Source: Streptococcus halichoeri (GTDB lineage Bacteria; Bacillota; Bacilli; Lactobacillales; Streptococcaceae). From it: 51,738 bases of DNA. The stretch is taken from positions 1-51,738 of the forward strand of contig NZ_WLZU01000014.1 of NCBI RefSeq assembly GCF_009870755.1, given 5' to 3'. This document shows, piece by piece, positions 1-8,639 of the stretch (the stretch's first letter is position 1; each line of letters begins with the position of its first letter). The position numbers and the translations under genes are program-made. The notes beneath the pieces were generated by a model, which saw nothing but the letters and a program-made list of their open reading frames with translations, searched no databases and had not been told where the DNA came from.

Positions 1-117
1 AATCCAAACGGTTTTATTGTTTATCCTAAGGGTAAAGGTAGTCGTTATAAAATATTAGCAACTAGAGCTAGAAAATATTTTGAAGAAAATTTTGGTTTTA
101 TTTTGTTAAATAATTAA
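1..117 (+). CDS. 3' end of a small ORF, excisionase-like tail (partial)
   Basis: An open frame enters from the left edge and ends at a TAA at 115-117, giving 38 visible residues. It is rich in Lys, Arg and aromatic residues and contains SRYKILATRARKYFEENFGF. It lies 49 bases before an integrase gene on the same strand, in equally AT-rich DNA. Small basic winged-helix excisionases commonly sit directly before integrases in integrative elements and end in similar motifs, so an excisionase or directionality factor is the best guess. This rests on context and general character, since the N-terminal DNA-binding part is outside the window. It could equally be another small DNA-binding protein of the island. 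Confidence 0.45.
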   Translation, partial: NPNGFIVYPKGKGSRYKILATRARKYFEENFGFILLNN

Positions 118-166
118 ATGATATAATATTGAGGATAAATTCCTTGATGTCTAGGAAAGGAGAAAA

Positions 167-1288
167 ATGGCAACATATAGACAAAGAGGTAAAAAGAAAT
201 TATGGGATTATAGAATCTTTAATGAAAAAAGTGAGTTAGTTGCTTCTGGTTCAGGTTTTAAGACAAAGCGTGAGGCTATGAATGAAGCTATGAGAATGGA
301 GCAACAAAAGTCACTAGTGAATTCTATATCATCTGATATAACTTTGTATGATCTATGGTTTGAATGGTATAGTTTAATTATTAAACCTAGTAATTTAGCA
401 GAGACTACCAAAAATAAATATTTTATTAGGGGTTCGGTTATTCGTAAACTTTTTGGGAATCAGAAAGTAAATAAAATAAAGCATAGTGCGTATCAAAGAA
501 AATTGAATATGTATGCTGAAAAATATACTAAAAATCATGTCAGGAGATTAAATTCTGATATAAAAAAAGCCATTCAGTTTGCAAAAAGAGATGGCATTTT
601 ATTATCTGACTTTACAGATGGAGTTGTCATAGCTGGTAGGCAATTTGTTAAGGATGCAGATGAAAAATATCTACATAGTATTTCTGATTACAAGAAAGTA
701 ATATCTTATTTAGAAAATAATTTAGATTATTCAAATAGTATCGTTTATTATTTATTACTGGTGTTATTTAAAACAGGTTTACGAGTGGGTGAAGCTTTAG
801 CATTAACTTGGGATGATGTTAATTTTGAGGATCTAGAAATCAAGACGTATAGAAGATTTAGTGGTGATAAGGGAACTTTTAGTCCACCTAAAACAAAAAC
901 TTCTATTCGTACTATTCCTATTAGTCAATCTTTAGCATTAATCTTAAGACGTTTGAAGGATGATCAGCAAGTTATGTTGAAAAATTTAAAAATTGTAAAT
1001 ATTAATAATCAAATATTTTATGATTATAGGTACGGTGTGTCATCAAATAGTGCCATTAATAAAAGTTTGAGAAATGTATTACATGTCTTAAATATTGATT
1101 CAAAAATGACTGCAACAGGTGCGAGACATACCTATGGAAGTTATTTATTAGCTAAGGGTGTTGATATTTGGGTAGTTGCAAGATTAATGGGTCATAAGGA
1201 TATTACACAGTTACTTGAAACTTATGGTCACGTCTTGACAGAAGTAATAAATAAGGAATATGAAACGGTCAGAAGTTTAGTATCTTAA
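167..1288 (+). CDS. Tyrosine recombinase (integrase) of a tRNA-Lys-integrated island
   Basis: A 373-residue phage-type integrase, full length for the family. It has a basic N-terminal arm-binding part, a core-binding SAM-like segment (about 60-165) and a C-terminal catalytic domain. Catalytic residues visible are Arg206 (in TGLRVGEAL), Arg320-His321 (in ATGARHTYGS), His343 (in LMGHKDI) and the nucleophile Tyr353 (in ETYGHV). The first His of the usual HxxR box is Thr317 here, a variation seen in some integrases. A ribosome site (AGGAGA) lies just before the ATG. The stop codon is 100 bases from the 3' end of a tRNA-Lys gene, the usual arrangement for an integrase that recombines into that tRNA end. 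The gene is much more AT-rich than rarA next door, which fits transfer. The enzyme looks intact. Confidence 0.93.
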   Translation: MATYRQRGKKKLWDYRIFNEKSELVASGSGFKTKREAMNEAMRMEQQKSLVNSISSDITLYDLWFEWYSLIIKPSNLAETTKNKYFIRGSVIRKLFGNQKVNKIKHSAYQRKLNMYAEKYTKNHVRRLNSDIKKAIQFAKRDGILLSDFTDGVVIAGRQFVKDADEKYLHSISDYKKVISYLENNLDYSNSIVYYLLLVLFKTGLRVGEALALTWDDVNFEDLEIKTYRRFSGDKGTFSPPKTKTSIRTIPISQSLALILRRLKDDQQVMLKNLKIVNINNQIFYDYRYGVSSNSAINKSLRNVLHVLNIDSKMTATGARHTYGSYLLAKGVDIWVVARLMGHKDITQLLETYGHVLTEVINKEYETVRSLVS

Positions 1289-1388
1289 AACTAATTTTTA
1301 AAAAATATCTTCTAGAACAAATTTAGAACAAATTAGCCAAAACAAAGAAAAAAAACTTTTAAATCAAGGTTTTTGACACTATTATTAA

Positions 1389-1411
1389 TGCCCCCTACAG
1401 GGCTCGAACCT
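1389..1411. other. Predicted attachment site: 3' end of tRNA-Lys
   Basis: The T-arm and acceptor end of the tRNA-Lys gene face the integrase gene. tRNA 3' ends are the standard crossover segment for such integrases. Mobile elements in the tRNA-Lys(CTT) 3' end are known in Streptococcus agalactiae. The matching copy at the other end of the element lies outside the window, so the exact core is not defined. Confidence 0.6.
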
Positions 1412-1461
1412 GTGACCCATAGATTAAGAGTCTACTGCTCTACCAACTGAGCTAAGGAGGC
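1389..1461 (-). tRNA. tRNA-Lys (anticodon CTT)
   Basis: Read on the minus strand, the 73 bases fold into a complete cloverleaf. The acceptor stem pairs GCCTCCT with AGGGGGC, the D-arm contains AGTTGGTAGA, and the anticodon stem GTAGA/TCTAT carries the loop CTCTTAA. The T-loop is TTCGAGC and the discriminator base is A. The anticodon read from the loop is CTT, so the tRNA reads AAG lysine codons. CCA is not encoded. The gene is intact although an integrated element abuts its 3' end, as expected when integration restores the tRNA. Confidence 0.97.
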
Positions 1462-1464
1462 AAC

Positions 1465-1667
1465 AAAGAATGCTGTATTGGCACCGGTTGTTCACGGATT
1501 GTATTGATCCCGCACAAAAATAAGCAGGTGGGTAACGTGCTCCCTCTTGAAAGTTGCTTCCGCGTGGAACGGCTTGCAGACTAGAGGGGGACTTTGTTTC
1601 CCGAAATACAAAGAAATAGTCGGTCAACACTTAGATGTGAACTCGTATGCCACAGCAATGTTTTGAT
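1465..1667 (-). ncRNA. ssrS: Probable 6S RNA (RNA polymerase regulator)
   Basis: No convincing protein is encoded between the tRNA and rarA. On the minus strand about 200 bases have ends that pair (TGCTGT-GGCA near 1648-1660 with TGCC-AAT-ACAGCA near 1468-1482). Inside are further stems, CCCCCTC with GAGGGAG and the hairpin GCCGTTCC/GGAAGC, forming the long interrupted rod expected of 6S RNA. A good sigma-A promoter sits immediately upstream. The length matches 6S RNA, which binds the sigma-A holoenzyme and lowers transcription in stationary phase. From memory, 6S genes occur near rarA and tRNA-Lys in related Firmicutes, but I could not check this. The call rests on fold, length, promoter and position. 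The 3' end is approximate. Confidence 0.62.
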
Positions 1668-1673
1668 GTATTA

Positions 1674-1701
1674 ATGATACCACTTTTTGAGTTTTTTTCA
1701 A
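1674..1701 (-). promoter_or_regulatory. Promoter of the probable 6S RNA
   Basis: On the minus strand TTGAAA (1696-1701), a 16-base spacer and TATCAT (1674-1679) lie about seven bases before the predicted RNA start. The element falls between the rarA stop codon and the RNA. Confidence 0.6.
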
Positions 1702-1753
1702 GTCCTAAATGACGAAAATGTGAAACCGATTGCTAAAAGAATGAACCCCTTCC

Positions 1754-3019
1754 CTAAGAAAGCTTGTCAATTCGCTCTTTGTTGGCCCCTAGGGCGCGTT
1801 CATATTTACCCGTTTCGTTGGCTTGGAAATAATTTCTGGTTTTTAATTTATCTGGTAAATACTGTTGTTTGACCCATTTTTCCGGATAATCGTGGGGATA
1901 GAGGTAGCCTTTGGCATTGCCTAGTTCTTTGCTGCCACTATAGTGGCCATCGCGTAAATGCCGTGGGATTGGGAGGTTACCTGAGCGCCGAAGGTCGCTT
2001 AAGGCAGCATCCATGGCCAGATAGGCTGAGTTGGATTTTGGGGATAAGGCAAGATCAATGACAACATTAGCTATCAGGATGCGGGCTTCGGGAAAGCCAA
2101 TTTTTTGGGCGGCATCAAGTGCGGTGACGGTATGAACCTGGGCTTCAGGGTTAGCTAAGCCAATATCCTCATAAGCAATCACCGTAAGGCGTCTGGCTAG
2201 GCTTGGCAGGTCGCCGGCTTCGACTAAACGCGCTGCATAGTGGAGGCTGGCGTTGACATCAGAACCACGAATGGACTTTTGCAGTGCTGAGAGCACGTCG
2301 TAATGACCGTCACCATTTTTATCCATGGTAATATAGGAGCGCTGTAGACTGTTTTCAACGATGTCAAGGGTGATGTGTCGCAGACCGTTTGGATTTTCCT
2401 TGGTGGACATGACGGCTAAATCTAGTGAATTATAGGCTGAACGCAGATCACCATTGGTTGCGCTAGCAATAAAATCAAGCGCCTCAGCATCAAGCTCAAT
2501 GGCAAAAGGAAAGCCACGTTCCTTGTCAGTGATAGCGCGCTCAATAGCAGTTTTAATATCGTGGTTGGAGAGTGGTTCCAGCTCAAAGATCTGCACCCGA
2601 CTGCGAATGGCTGGTGTCACAGAAAAGAAGGGGTTCTCTGTTGTTGCGCCGATCATAATAATCTTACCATTTTCAAGCAAGGGCAAGAGAAAATCTTGTT
2701 TGGCTTTGTCCAGGCGATGAATTTCGTCCAAGAGCAGCACTAGTCCGCCAGAGAAAGTTGCCTCGTCGGCGATTTCTTGGAGCCGTTTTTTGCTATCTGT
2801 GGTGGCATTAAAGGTTCGAAAGGCAAATTGAGTAGCGCCAGCGATGGCACTAGCAATCGAGGTTTTACCAATCCCAGGCGGCCCATAAAGGATCATGGAG
2901 GAGAGCATGTTAGCATCAACCATCCGACGAATGATCTTACCTTCTCCTACGAGATGCTGCTGGCCGATGACCTCTGTAATCGTTCTTGGGCGCATTCTTA
3001 GTGCTAAATTATCAGGCAT
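1754..3019 (-). CDS. rarA: Replication-associated recombination protein RarA (MgsA)
   Basis: A 421-residue clamp-loader-like AAA+ ATPase that acts at stalled replication forks. Walker A is GPPGIGKT at 46-53, Walker B is LLLDEIHR at 95-102, and the family sensor stretch IGATTENPFF starts near 123. The C-terminal half has the helical RarA/MgsA tetramerisation region, including LPIPRHLRDGHYSGS. The length matches bacterial RarA. The ATG is preceded by a strong AGGAGG. The gene follows pabA by 33 bases on the same strand and is probably co-transcribed with pabBA. No clear terminator separates its end from the downstream 6S/tRNA region. The identification is secure. Confidence 0.97.
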   Translation of the reverse strand: MPDNLALRMRPRTITEVIGQQHLVGEGKIIRRMVDANMLSSMILYGPPGIGKTSIASAIAGATQFAFRTFNATTDSKKRLQEIADEATFSGGLVLLLDEIHRLDKAKQDFLLPLLENGKIIMIGATTENPFFSVTPAIRSRVQIFELEPLSNHDIKTAIERAITDKERGFPFAIELDAEALDFIASATNGDLRSAYNSLDLAVMSTKENPNGLRHITLDIVENSLQRSYITMDKNGDGHYDVLSALQKSIRGSDVNASLHYAARLVEAGDLPSLARRLTVIAYEDIGLANPEAQVHTVTALDAAQKIGFPEARILIANVVIDLALSPKSNSAYLAMDAALSDLRRSGNLPIPRHLRDGHYSGSKELGNAKGYLYPHDYPEKWVKQQYLPDKLKTRNYFQANETGKYERALGANKERIDKLS

Positions 3020-3052
3020 CTGCTTGACCTCCTGTTTGTTTTCTTGGCATGA

Positions 3053-3619
3053 TTAATGGCGAATGGCTGCAATAAAGTTGGCAATCATGGTCATGCCTTC
3101 GGGCGTTCCGATGCTTTCAGGGTGGAATTGTAGGCCAAAAAGGGGCAGTGATTGGTGCTCAAAAGCCATGATTTCCTGGTCCTCACAGTCTCGAGCAGTG
3201 ACAATAAAATCTTTGGGTAGTTCTTTGACAACGATCGAATGGTAGCGCATCACCGTTATATGATGGGGCAGGGAGCGAAAGAGGCTGGCTGGTCCCTGGG
3301 TTTCAATGATGCTTTGTCTGCCATGCATGACGCGTTTGGCCAGGCGCAGTTTCCCACCCAGTGTCTCAGCAAGGGCTTGATGTCCTAGGCAGACGCCTAA
3401 AATGGGTTTGATTTGGTAGAAGTCCCGGATGAGTTGGCCCATGTGCTGAGCTTCTTTTGGCCAGCCAGGGCCAGGAGAAAAGACCAGAGCATCCGCTTTT
3501 TCAGCCATTTCATATAAATCTGGGTCCTGGTTGCACAAGACAATCGTTTCGTCAAACTCACTTAAATATTGAGCAAGGTTGTAGGTGAATGAATCGTAAT
3601 TATCAATTAAGAGTATCAT
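3053..3619 (-). CDS. pabA: Glutamine amidotransferase, aminodeoxychorismate/anthranilate synthase component II
   Basis: A 188-residue class I glutamine amidotransferase that supplies ammonia from glutamine to the PabB subunit. The catalytic triad is visible: Cys77 in GVCLGHQ, and His166 and Glu168 in LQFHPES near the C-terminus. The frame is open 40 codons further upstream into the end of pabB. I chose the ATG at 3617-3619 because MILLIDNYDSFTYN is the normal family start and AAGGA lies at the right distance. It follows the pabB-pabC fusion by about 50 bases, which points to p-aminobenzoate (folate) synthesis rather than tryptophan. No other trp genes are present. Confidence 0.92.
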   Translation of the reverse strand: MILLIDNYDSFTYNLAQYLSEFDETIVLCNQDPDLYEMAEKADALVFSPGPGWPKEAQHMGQLIRDFYQIKPILGVCLGHQALAETLGGKLRLAKRVMHGRQSIIETQGPASLFRSLPHHITVMRYHSIVVKELPKDFIVTARDCEDQEIMAFEHQSLPLFGLQFHPESIGTPEGMTMIANFIAAIRH

Positions 3620-3668
3620 AGTTTCCTTAATAACTGTCTTATTGAGGCAGGGCGTTCTCCTGGTCTGC

Positions 3669-5411
3669 TCACAGCAAGCAAGGCTTTTGATTGGCCTGCA
3701 GACTGAGTGGATAAAGTCCTCGCACAGCATTACCACCAAAAATAGCAGTGGCTACGTGCAAGTCAGCTAGCGTTAGCCATTTTTCCTGGGCCTGTCCAGT
3801 CTCTAAAAGCTCTTGGCGGTAAATACCAGGTAAAATACCTGCAGCTATTGGTGGGGTGTAAAGCATGGTGCCAAGCTGAATGAAGAGGTTGCCAATAGAC
3901 GTTTCTAAGAGCAGTCCCTCTTGATTATAGAAGATCTGCTCATAAGGCTTGACAGTAATGTGCGGGCGGTAGCTGGTTTTAAAGTAGGTAAAGGGTGAGT
4001 CTTTCACAGCCTGATTCTGTAAAACGAGCTGCGCCTGAAGAAAATGCTCAGGCAAAGGGGTTAGTTCTTGATCCCGGAGGATGAGCTCGCCATTTTTTTG
4101 TAGGGAAATGCCTAGTCGGTAAGTGCGATTATCTTTGTTTTCCAGGTAGGCAGTGAGGCTTTGCCTTAGCTTACTTTCCTCATAGGGGTAGGCAAAATAA
4201 GCGGCCGCTTCTTTGAGTCGCTTGAGGTGGCGCTCCAGCCCAAGGATGTCTTGATTAGCAACCTTGGCCGTTGTTTTGAGGTTGAAGTGTTGCTTTTGCC
4301 GATACAAAAAGGCTGTTTTTTGGTGTACCTCTTGGTATTCCTCTTCCCATTTGCTTTGCCAGGTGATCCCGCCACCCACACCATAGGTGGCTTGATTGTC
4401 ACTGAGTTGCAGTGTTCTGATGGGAACATTGAAAATCCTACGGCCGTCTGGCAGGCAGATTCCAATGGTGCCACAGTAAACCCCTCTTGGTTTTGGCTCT
4501 AAAGCTTTAATAATAGCCATGGTAGCGACTTTGGGTGCGCCTGTGATGGAACCACAGGGAAATAGAGCCGTCAAAATCGTTAAAAGGTCACACTTGGGTT
4601 TGAGTTTTCCACTAATCGTTGAGGTCATTTGCCAGACTGTCGAATACTGCTCAACGTCACAAAGTTTATCGACTTGCACACTGCCTGTCTGGCAAATTTT
4701 TCCCATGTCATTGCGCAACAAATCTACAATCATGATATTTTCAGCGCGGTTTTTGCTATCAGCTTGTAGCCAATCATGTGCTTGTTGGTCCAAGTAAGTA
4801 TTGACGCCACGCTTTGTCGTCCCTTTCATCGGTCGCGTGATGAGGCGGTTTCCCTCTTGCTTGAAAAATAACTCGGGACTGGCTGAGATGACAGCAAAGT
4901 CATCATGGGCGATATAAGCGTTGTAATTGGCGCCCTGCTCGACAACAAGCTTATTGTAGATCGCTAAACTATCAGCTAGCTGTAAGTCTTTGGTCAGTTG
5001 AATAGTGTAATTAACCTGGTAGGTATTGCCCTGGCGCATTTCCTTATGAATAGCTGCAATAGCGTTTTGATAAGCCAGCTTTTGAGTCGTGCTATGCCAT
5101 TGATCGGCAATGGCAACATTCTTATAGTCAAGCGGCAGCTCTTCGATGTGACAGCTCTTATGTACAGTAAAATAGGCAAAATATTCTTTGCCTAGTCCTT
5201 TATCGTATGTTTGTAGGGCACCGTTAAAAAAAGCAGCCGCTTCATAGCTCAGATAGCCTACAACGTAATAGCCGCTTTGTTGGTAATGTTGGACCTGGGC
5301 AATGACCTCCCCAACTTGGTCGCATTCTTTAGCTATTAATTCCAGAAAAGGATGTTCAAAAAGATAGCGGTGGCCAAGTTCTTTGAAATCGATAATGGTT
5401 TTTCTATGCAT
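3669..5411 (-). CDS. pabB: Bifunctional aminodeoxychorismate synthase component I / ADC lyase (PabB-PabC fusion)
   Basis: A 580-residue fusion. The N-terminal part (about 1-375) is the chorismate-binding domain, with SPELFF, TRPMKGT, DLLRNDMGKI and SITGAPK. It aminates chorismate using ammonia from PabA. The C-terminal part (about 390-580) is a fold-type IV PLP enzyme like PabC, with the likely PLP lysine in YFKTSYR and a conserved Glu in LLETSIGNLF. It would release pyruvate to give p-aminobenzoate. Such fusions are known in streptococci. The start is the ATG at 5409-5411; a TTG two codons earlier is in frame but lies inside the promoter spacing. An extended -10 box sits exactly six bases before the ATG and no ribosome site is present, so the mRNA is probably leaderless. 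Confidence 0.92.
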   Translation of the reverse strand: MHRKTIIDFKELGHRYLFEHPFLELIAKECDQVGEVIAQVQHYQQSGYYVVGYLSYEAAAFFNGALQTYDKGLGKEYFAYFTVHKSCHIEELPLDYKNVAIADQWHSTTQKLAYQNAIAAIHKEMRQGNTYQVNYTIQLTKDLQLADSLAIYNKLVVEQGANYNAYIAHDDFAVISASPELFFKQEGNRLITRPMKGTTKRGVNTYLDQQAHDWLQADSKNRAENIMIVDLLRNDMGKICQTGSVQVDKLCDVEQYSTVWQMTSTISGKLKPKCDLLTILTALFPCGSITGAPKVATMAIIKALEPKPRGVYCGTIGICLPDGRRIFNVPIRTLQLSDNQATYGVGGGITWQSKWEEEYQEVHQKTAFLYRQKQHFNLKTTAKVANQDILGLERHLKRLKEAAAYFAYPYEESKLRQSLTAYLENKDNRTYRLGISLQKNGELILRDQELTPLPEHFLQAQLVLQNQAVKDSPFTYFKTSYRPHITVKPYEQIFYNQEGLLLETSIGNLFIQLGTMLYTPPIAAGILPGIYRQELLETGQAQEKWLTLADLHVATAIFGGNAVRGLYPLSLQANQKPCLL

Positions 5412-5417
5412 AGTCAA

Positions 5418-5426
5418 ATTATACCA
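5418..5426 (-). promoter_or_regulatory. Extended -10 promoter of pabB, predicted leaderless start
   Basis: On the minus strand TGGTATAAT is followed by six bases (TTGACT) and then the ATG of pabB. Transcription normally starts six to eight bases after the -10, so the mRNA would begin at or next to the A of the ATG. No good -35 is seen, which the TGn extension can replace. Confidence 0.6.
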
Positions 5427-5541
5427 TAGCAGCGCTTAACATAGGGGGTTAAATGGTCAAGAAAAGGAAGGTAATCAGAGTCAAAAGTTCAGAGATTTAG
5501 TACCTCGTGCCCTTCTTTTTTCAGCTCGAAGGCCCACTTAC

Positions 5542-5579
5542 TCTAGCACCGTACCAGTAGTTACGCTGCTAGAATTTTT
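5542..5579 (+). terminator. Hairpin followed by T-run in the pabB-amidase gap
   Basis: TCTAGCA (5542-5548) pairs with TGCTAGA (5567-5573), followed by ATTTTTG on the plus strand. There is no plus-strand gene upstream that it would obviously serve, so it may be a relic or may act on antisense transcription. Confidence 0.35.
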
Positions 5580-5600
5580 GTCTAAAAGCAGTAAAAAACA

Positions 5601-5655
5601 AAAACGAATGCAATGATCAAGACAGCTGCTTGCTGATTAATTCTGCATTCGTTTT
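5601..5655 (-). terminator. Terminator of the amidase gene
   Basis: AAAACGAATGCA (5601-5612) is perfectly complementary to TGCATTCGTTTT (5644-5655). Read on the minus strand it ends in GTTTTTGTTTTTT, a good intrinsic terminator 80 bases after the amidase stop codon. The same stem sequence recurs at the end of the FAS II operon near 38.3 kb. Confidence 0.7.
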
Positions 5656-5734
5656 GTCTGGTTTTGCGCAAGCTAACAGAGTAAGGCTTGCTTTTGCTTA
5701 TTGCTTTTTAGAAAAGCAGCTGCTGGTTTGAGAG

Positions 5735-7906
5735 TTACTTACTGTCTTTCTTGCTGTTAATCCCCAGAGCAGCAGCGGCTCCAGAAAAGAAGACGAGGCT
5801 GCTCATGAAAATGGCTGTGGCTGGCGCACTCTGCTCACCCGTATCAGGCAGTGTGACTGCTGTCTTTGCTAGCAGCTGGCTGGTGTTTGACTGATCGGCC
5901 CTAGGATGTGCGGTGGTGCCCCTACCCCAAGCTTTATTAAAATGGATTCTAACAGCTTGCCCTTGCTTACTAGCAAGTCCTTGTCTGTGTAGCGCAAGCT
6001 GATGGGTTGTGTGCTTATCCGGGGGAATGGTGGCCTGGTCAGCTGGCTCTGGCTGTGTGTGATGCCAGAGGGTTTGGAAGCGGCCGTGCTCTTGGAAGAC
6101 TTGGCCTAGTTCTAGGAGGAGTCGGTCATGATTAGCTGCGCTATTAACCAAAATCCCTAAGGGCAATCCGGCCTTGGTCACGTGAGTCGGCAGAGATAGC
6201 GACGGTGTTCCCGTCAAATTAGCCAACTGGGTAAAAGGTGTTAAGGTCCAAGCGGGCAGCCATTGCTGGTAGATGATAGTGCGTTTTTCGGCTTTAGAAT
6301 AATGGGACAGGTCAGCTAAGATGGGCTTAAAGTGCTCGCTAATGTGCTGATAATCAGCCCTAGGTGCTGGATAGGCCGTGGTTGGGGTTAGAAAAATGGG
6401 ATAAGTTTGATAAAATTGGTTGAGTTGCTCGGTCATTTGTGTGATACTTGCCCAAGCGTCATTTAAGTCTTGTGGGCTTAAGTCTTTACCTGTTTGATAG
6501 AGGGCAAAGGAGAGCAGCTCGACATCTTCTTTTTGGAGATGGCGCCCCAGTTTTTGGTTGGCCATAAAGTCAATAGCAAGGGCCCCTTTAGCCGCAAGGG
6601 TATAGTAGGCCTCCATCATTTTTTTACCATCAACGGGGTAGTTGACTTCAACGGTTTGAAAACCTTGCTCATTGAGGAAGGCAACAGCTTCTTTTACGGC
6701 CCAAACAGCTTCGTCTGAAATGGGAGTCCCAGCTGGTGTCTGTGTTGTGTAAGCAATTGGGATAGCGGTGCTTAGGTGCTGTGTCGTTTGGTGGGGCTTG
6801 GCCTCTGCTTTTAGGAGAAATTCAAAGAGTCTTTGGGTATCTTCCATCGTTTTGGTTAAGGCAAAATGGCTGACATTATTGGTGCTAGCAGCAGAATTGC
6901 CGGCCAAAATGCCGCGCGTTGGGTGTAAGCCGATTAGCCCAGTCCAAGAAGCCGGAATCCGAGTTGAGCCACCGCCATCTGATGCACTAGCAATCGGTAC
7001 TTGCCCTACAGCCACCCCTGCTGCTGAACCACCAGAAGAACCACCTGGATTATAAGCTGTATTCCATGGATTATGCGTGACGCCGTAGAGATCAGAATTG
7101 GTCACATTAATCCAACCCATTTCCGGAAAGGCGGTCTGACCAATGACGACAAAACCAGCATTTTGTAAGGCCTTGACATAAGAGGACGTCCCCTTGCTGG
7201 TCTGTCCACGCAAAAAGGCCAAGCCATTGGTGTTTTGCCCACCAGCAATGGTGTGCCCCAGCCCCTTAACCAAAAGCGGTACCCGATAAAAGGGTTGCCC
7301 CTGATCAAGCAGCGCAGCACTTTCTTTTCGGGCTGCCGCCTCACGCAGACTGATGACATTGTTTAACTCAGGATTTGTAGCCTTAATCGTTTCTAGGGCA
7401 AAAGTGAGCAATTGATCACCAGTGACCTGCTTATGACGAACCCAATCAGCCAGTTGACTGGCGCTCGCGGCTTGGTAGTCCTTAAGCGTGATCTTGGGAC
7501 CAAGCGTGCGCGCCCCAGCACTTAGACTGGACTCACTGACTGGTTCCTGAGCTCCAGGAGCCCCAGAGCTGACCTGATCCTGCCGCGCGTTAGCATCAGA
7601 ACTAGGCGCAAGTACCAGATTGTCATCAACTGTACTGGTAGAAGTGACTCTCGTTTCTTTGCCCATAGCTAGCGCCCGAGCAGCTGACTCAGACACAGAA
7701 TTGGTTTTAGGATCAGCACTAGGCAAAGCTTGGGGCCAAGCCTCTACAGCTGCCACACGAGTATTAGGGGGCTGGCTTACTGACGCATTAGCCGGCTCCG
7801 CTTGAGCTAGCGCTGGAGAGGCAAGAAAAAAGCTCCCCGTTAGCAAGAGACTAGCTATTAGAAGGGGGCGTGACTGTAATTGTATATGGTGTTCTGGTTT
7901 TGCCAT
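5735..7906 (-). CDS. LPXTG wall-anchored amidase-signature family hydrolase
   Basis: A 723-residue exported enzyme. It has an N-terminal signal peptide (hydrophobic core [20 protein letters not shown]), then about 110 residues of Ala/Ser-rich linker and an amidase-signature domain. The Ser-Ser-Lys machinery is visible: Lys in LLVKGLGHT and the Gly/Ser loop [14 protein letters not shown] followed by [13 protein letters not shown]. The C-terminus has LPDTG at about 686-690, a hydrophobic segment and a Lys-rich tail, so sortase should anchor it to the wall. The frame is open 14 codons upstream, but the ATG at 7904-7906 has AGGAG at good spacing. The substrate is unknown: the family hydrolyses many C-N amide bonds, and surface display suggests peptide, amide or wall substrates. 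It is alone between terminators. A CcpA-like site (near 7965-7980) lies upstream but is imperfect. Confidence 0.9.
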   Translation of the reverse strand: MAKPEHHIQLQSRPLLIASLLLTGSFFLASPALAQAEPANASVSQPPNTRVAAVEAWPQALPSADPKTNSVSESAARALAMGKETRVTSTSTVDDNLVLAPSSDANARQDQVSSGAPGAQEPVSESSLSAGARTLGPKITLKDYQAASASQLADWVRHKQVTGDQLLTFALETIKATNPELNNVISLREAAARKESAALLDQGQPFYRVPLLVKGLGHTIAGGQNTNGLAFLRGQTSKGTSSYVKALQNAGFVVIGQTAFPEMGWINVTNSDLYGVTHNPWNTAYNPGGSSGGSAAGVAVGQVPIASASDGGGSTRIPASWTGLIGLHPTRGILAGNSAASTNNVSHFALTKTMEDTQRLFEFLLKAEAKPHQTTQHLSTAIPIAYTTQTPAGTPISDEAVWAVKEAVAFLNEQGFQTVEVNYPVDGKKMMEAYYTLAAKGALAIDFMANQKLGRHLQKEDVELLSFALYQTGKDLSPQDLNDAWASITQMTEQLNQFYQTYPIFLTPTTAYPAPRADYQHISEHFKPILADLSHYSKAEKRTIIYQQWLPAWTLTPFTQLANLTGTPSLSLPTHVTKAGLPLGILVNSAANHDRLLLELGQVFQEHGRFQTLWHHTQPEPADQATIPPDKHTTHQLALHRQGLASKQGQAVRIHFNKAWGRGTTAHPRADQSNTSQLLAKTAVTLPDTGEQSAPATAIFMSSLVFFSGAAAALGINSKKDSK

Positions 7907-7937
7907 GTCAATCTCCTTATTTAGTGTCAATACTTTA

Positions 7938-7980
7938 ATTGTAATCAAGGATTAGAAAAAAACAAGAAAAACGCTTCCAA
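7938..7980 (-). promoter_or_regulatory. Amidase promoter region with a cre-like site
   Basis: On the minus strand a -10 like TACAAT (7938-7943) is preceded by TTGGAAGCGTTTTTCT (about 7965-7980). The latter resembles a catabolite-responsive element with one mismatch near its 3' end. No good -35 is visible. CcpA control is only suggested. Confidence 0.35.
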
Positions 7981-8008
7981 AAATCAAAAAAGAATAGGCA
8001 CATTAAAA

Positions 8009-8035
8009 ACCAGAACGCTGGTCAGCTTTTTTTGG
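8009..8035 (-). terminator. Bidirectional terminator between amidase promoter and DUF4298 gene
   Basis: ACCAG (8009-8013), loop AACG, CTGGT (8018-8022). T-runs follow on both strands (AGCTTTTTTT on plus, TTTTTAAT on minus). It lies downstream of the minus-strand DUF4298 gene. Confidence 0.55.
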
Positions 8036-8114
8036 CGCCTCATTTGCCCGGTGCTTCCAGCAGATCAGCAGTTGAGTTTTCTAGAGTGGCTTTGCCTAGG
8101 GCTGACACTAGCTG

Positions 8115-8411
8115 TTATAAGTCTTTATACATTTGAGTTGCCAGTGTCATGAGTCTGCCCAGCAATTCATTATGCTCTCCGATTAAGTTAAAAATCTGGT
8201 CCTCACTCAAGATGCCGTTTTTGACCGGCACATGGTCGTATTCGGCTAATTCTAGCCACTTGTCGCTGCCATAAAAATCACGGACATCCAGATAATCCTG
8301 GTAATGCTCTTCAAAGGCGTCAAGGCTTGACCTTAGCTGATTGAGGACGGGTAAAAAGTGATCATACTTCTCTTCATATGTTTCAATGATGGCAATATCT
8401 TGCTTATTCAT
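8115..8411 (-). CDS. DUF4298 domain protein
   Basis: A 98-residue acidic, helical, cytoplasmic protein without signal peptide or membrane segment. Its pattern matches the DUF4298 family common in streptococci: an N-terminal helix with ETYEEKYDHFLPVL, the central LDVRDFYGSDKWLELAEYD and a C-terminal helix with NLIGEHNELLGRLM. The function of the family is not known to me. The ATG is preceded by AGAGGT at good spacing. It stands alone on the minus strand, with a terminator-like hairpin some 80 bases past its stop codon. Confidence 0.85.
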   Translation of the reverse strand: MNKQDIAIIETYEEKYDHFLPVLNQLRSSLDAFEEHYQDYLDVRDFYGSDKWLELAEYDHVPVKNGILSEDQIFNLIGEHNELLGRLMTLATQMYKDL

Positions 8412-8576
8412 GTGGTTTACCTCTTACTTTTACGATGATTACAGTCTATCTTATTTTTACCCAAAAAGCATCTGAAAAGGGTATCTGTCAGATTTTTCTA
8501 GCGACTTATGGGGCAAAATCAGTCCTTGGAGTGCTTTCTTAAATAAAGAAAAAAGATTTCGCTTTAGCAGCCTTTG

Positions 8577-8585
8577 TGATATAAT
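8577..8585 (+). promoter_or_regulatory. Extended -10 promoter of the TM2 gene
   Basis: TGATATAAT at 8577-8585, an extended -10 with no strong -35. A start near 8592 gives a 5' leader of about 195 bases before the TM2 gene. Confidence 0.55.
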
Positions 8586-8639
8586 CACCACAAGATACCC
8601 TATTTCTGCTACAGATGGTATGGCGGCTGCTTATGTGTG

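Noticed and set aside
1389..1461. tRNA disrupted by the integrated element
   Set aside because: The cloverleaf is complete, including acceptor stem and discriminator base.
1424..1630. 68-codon minus-strand frame
   Set aside because: It overlaps the tRNA-Lys gene and the probable 6S RNA.
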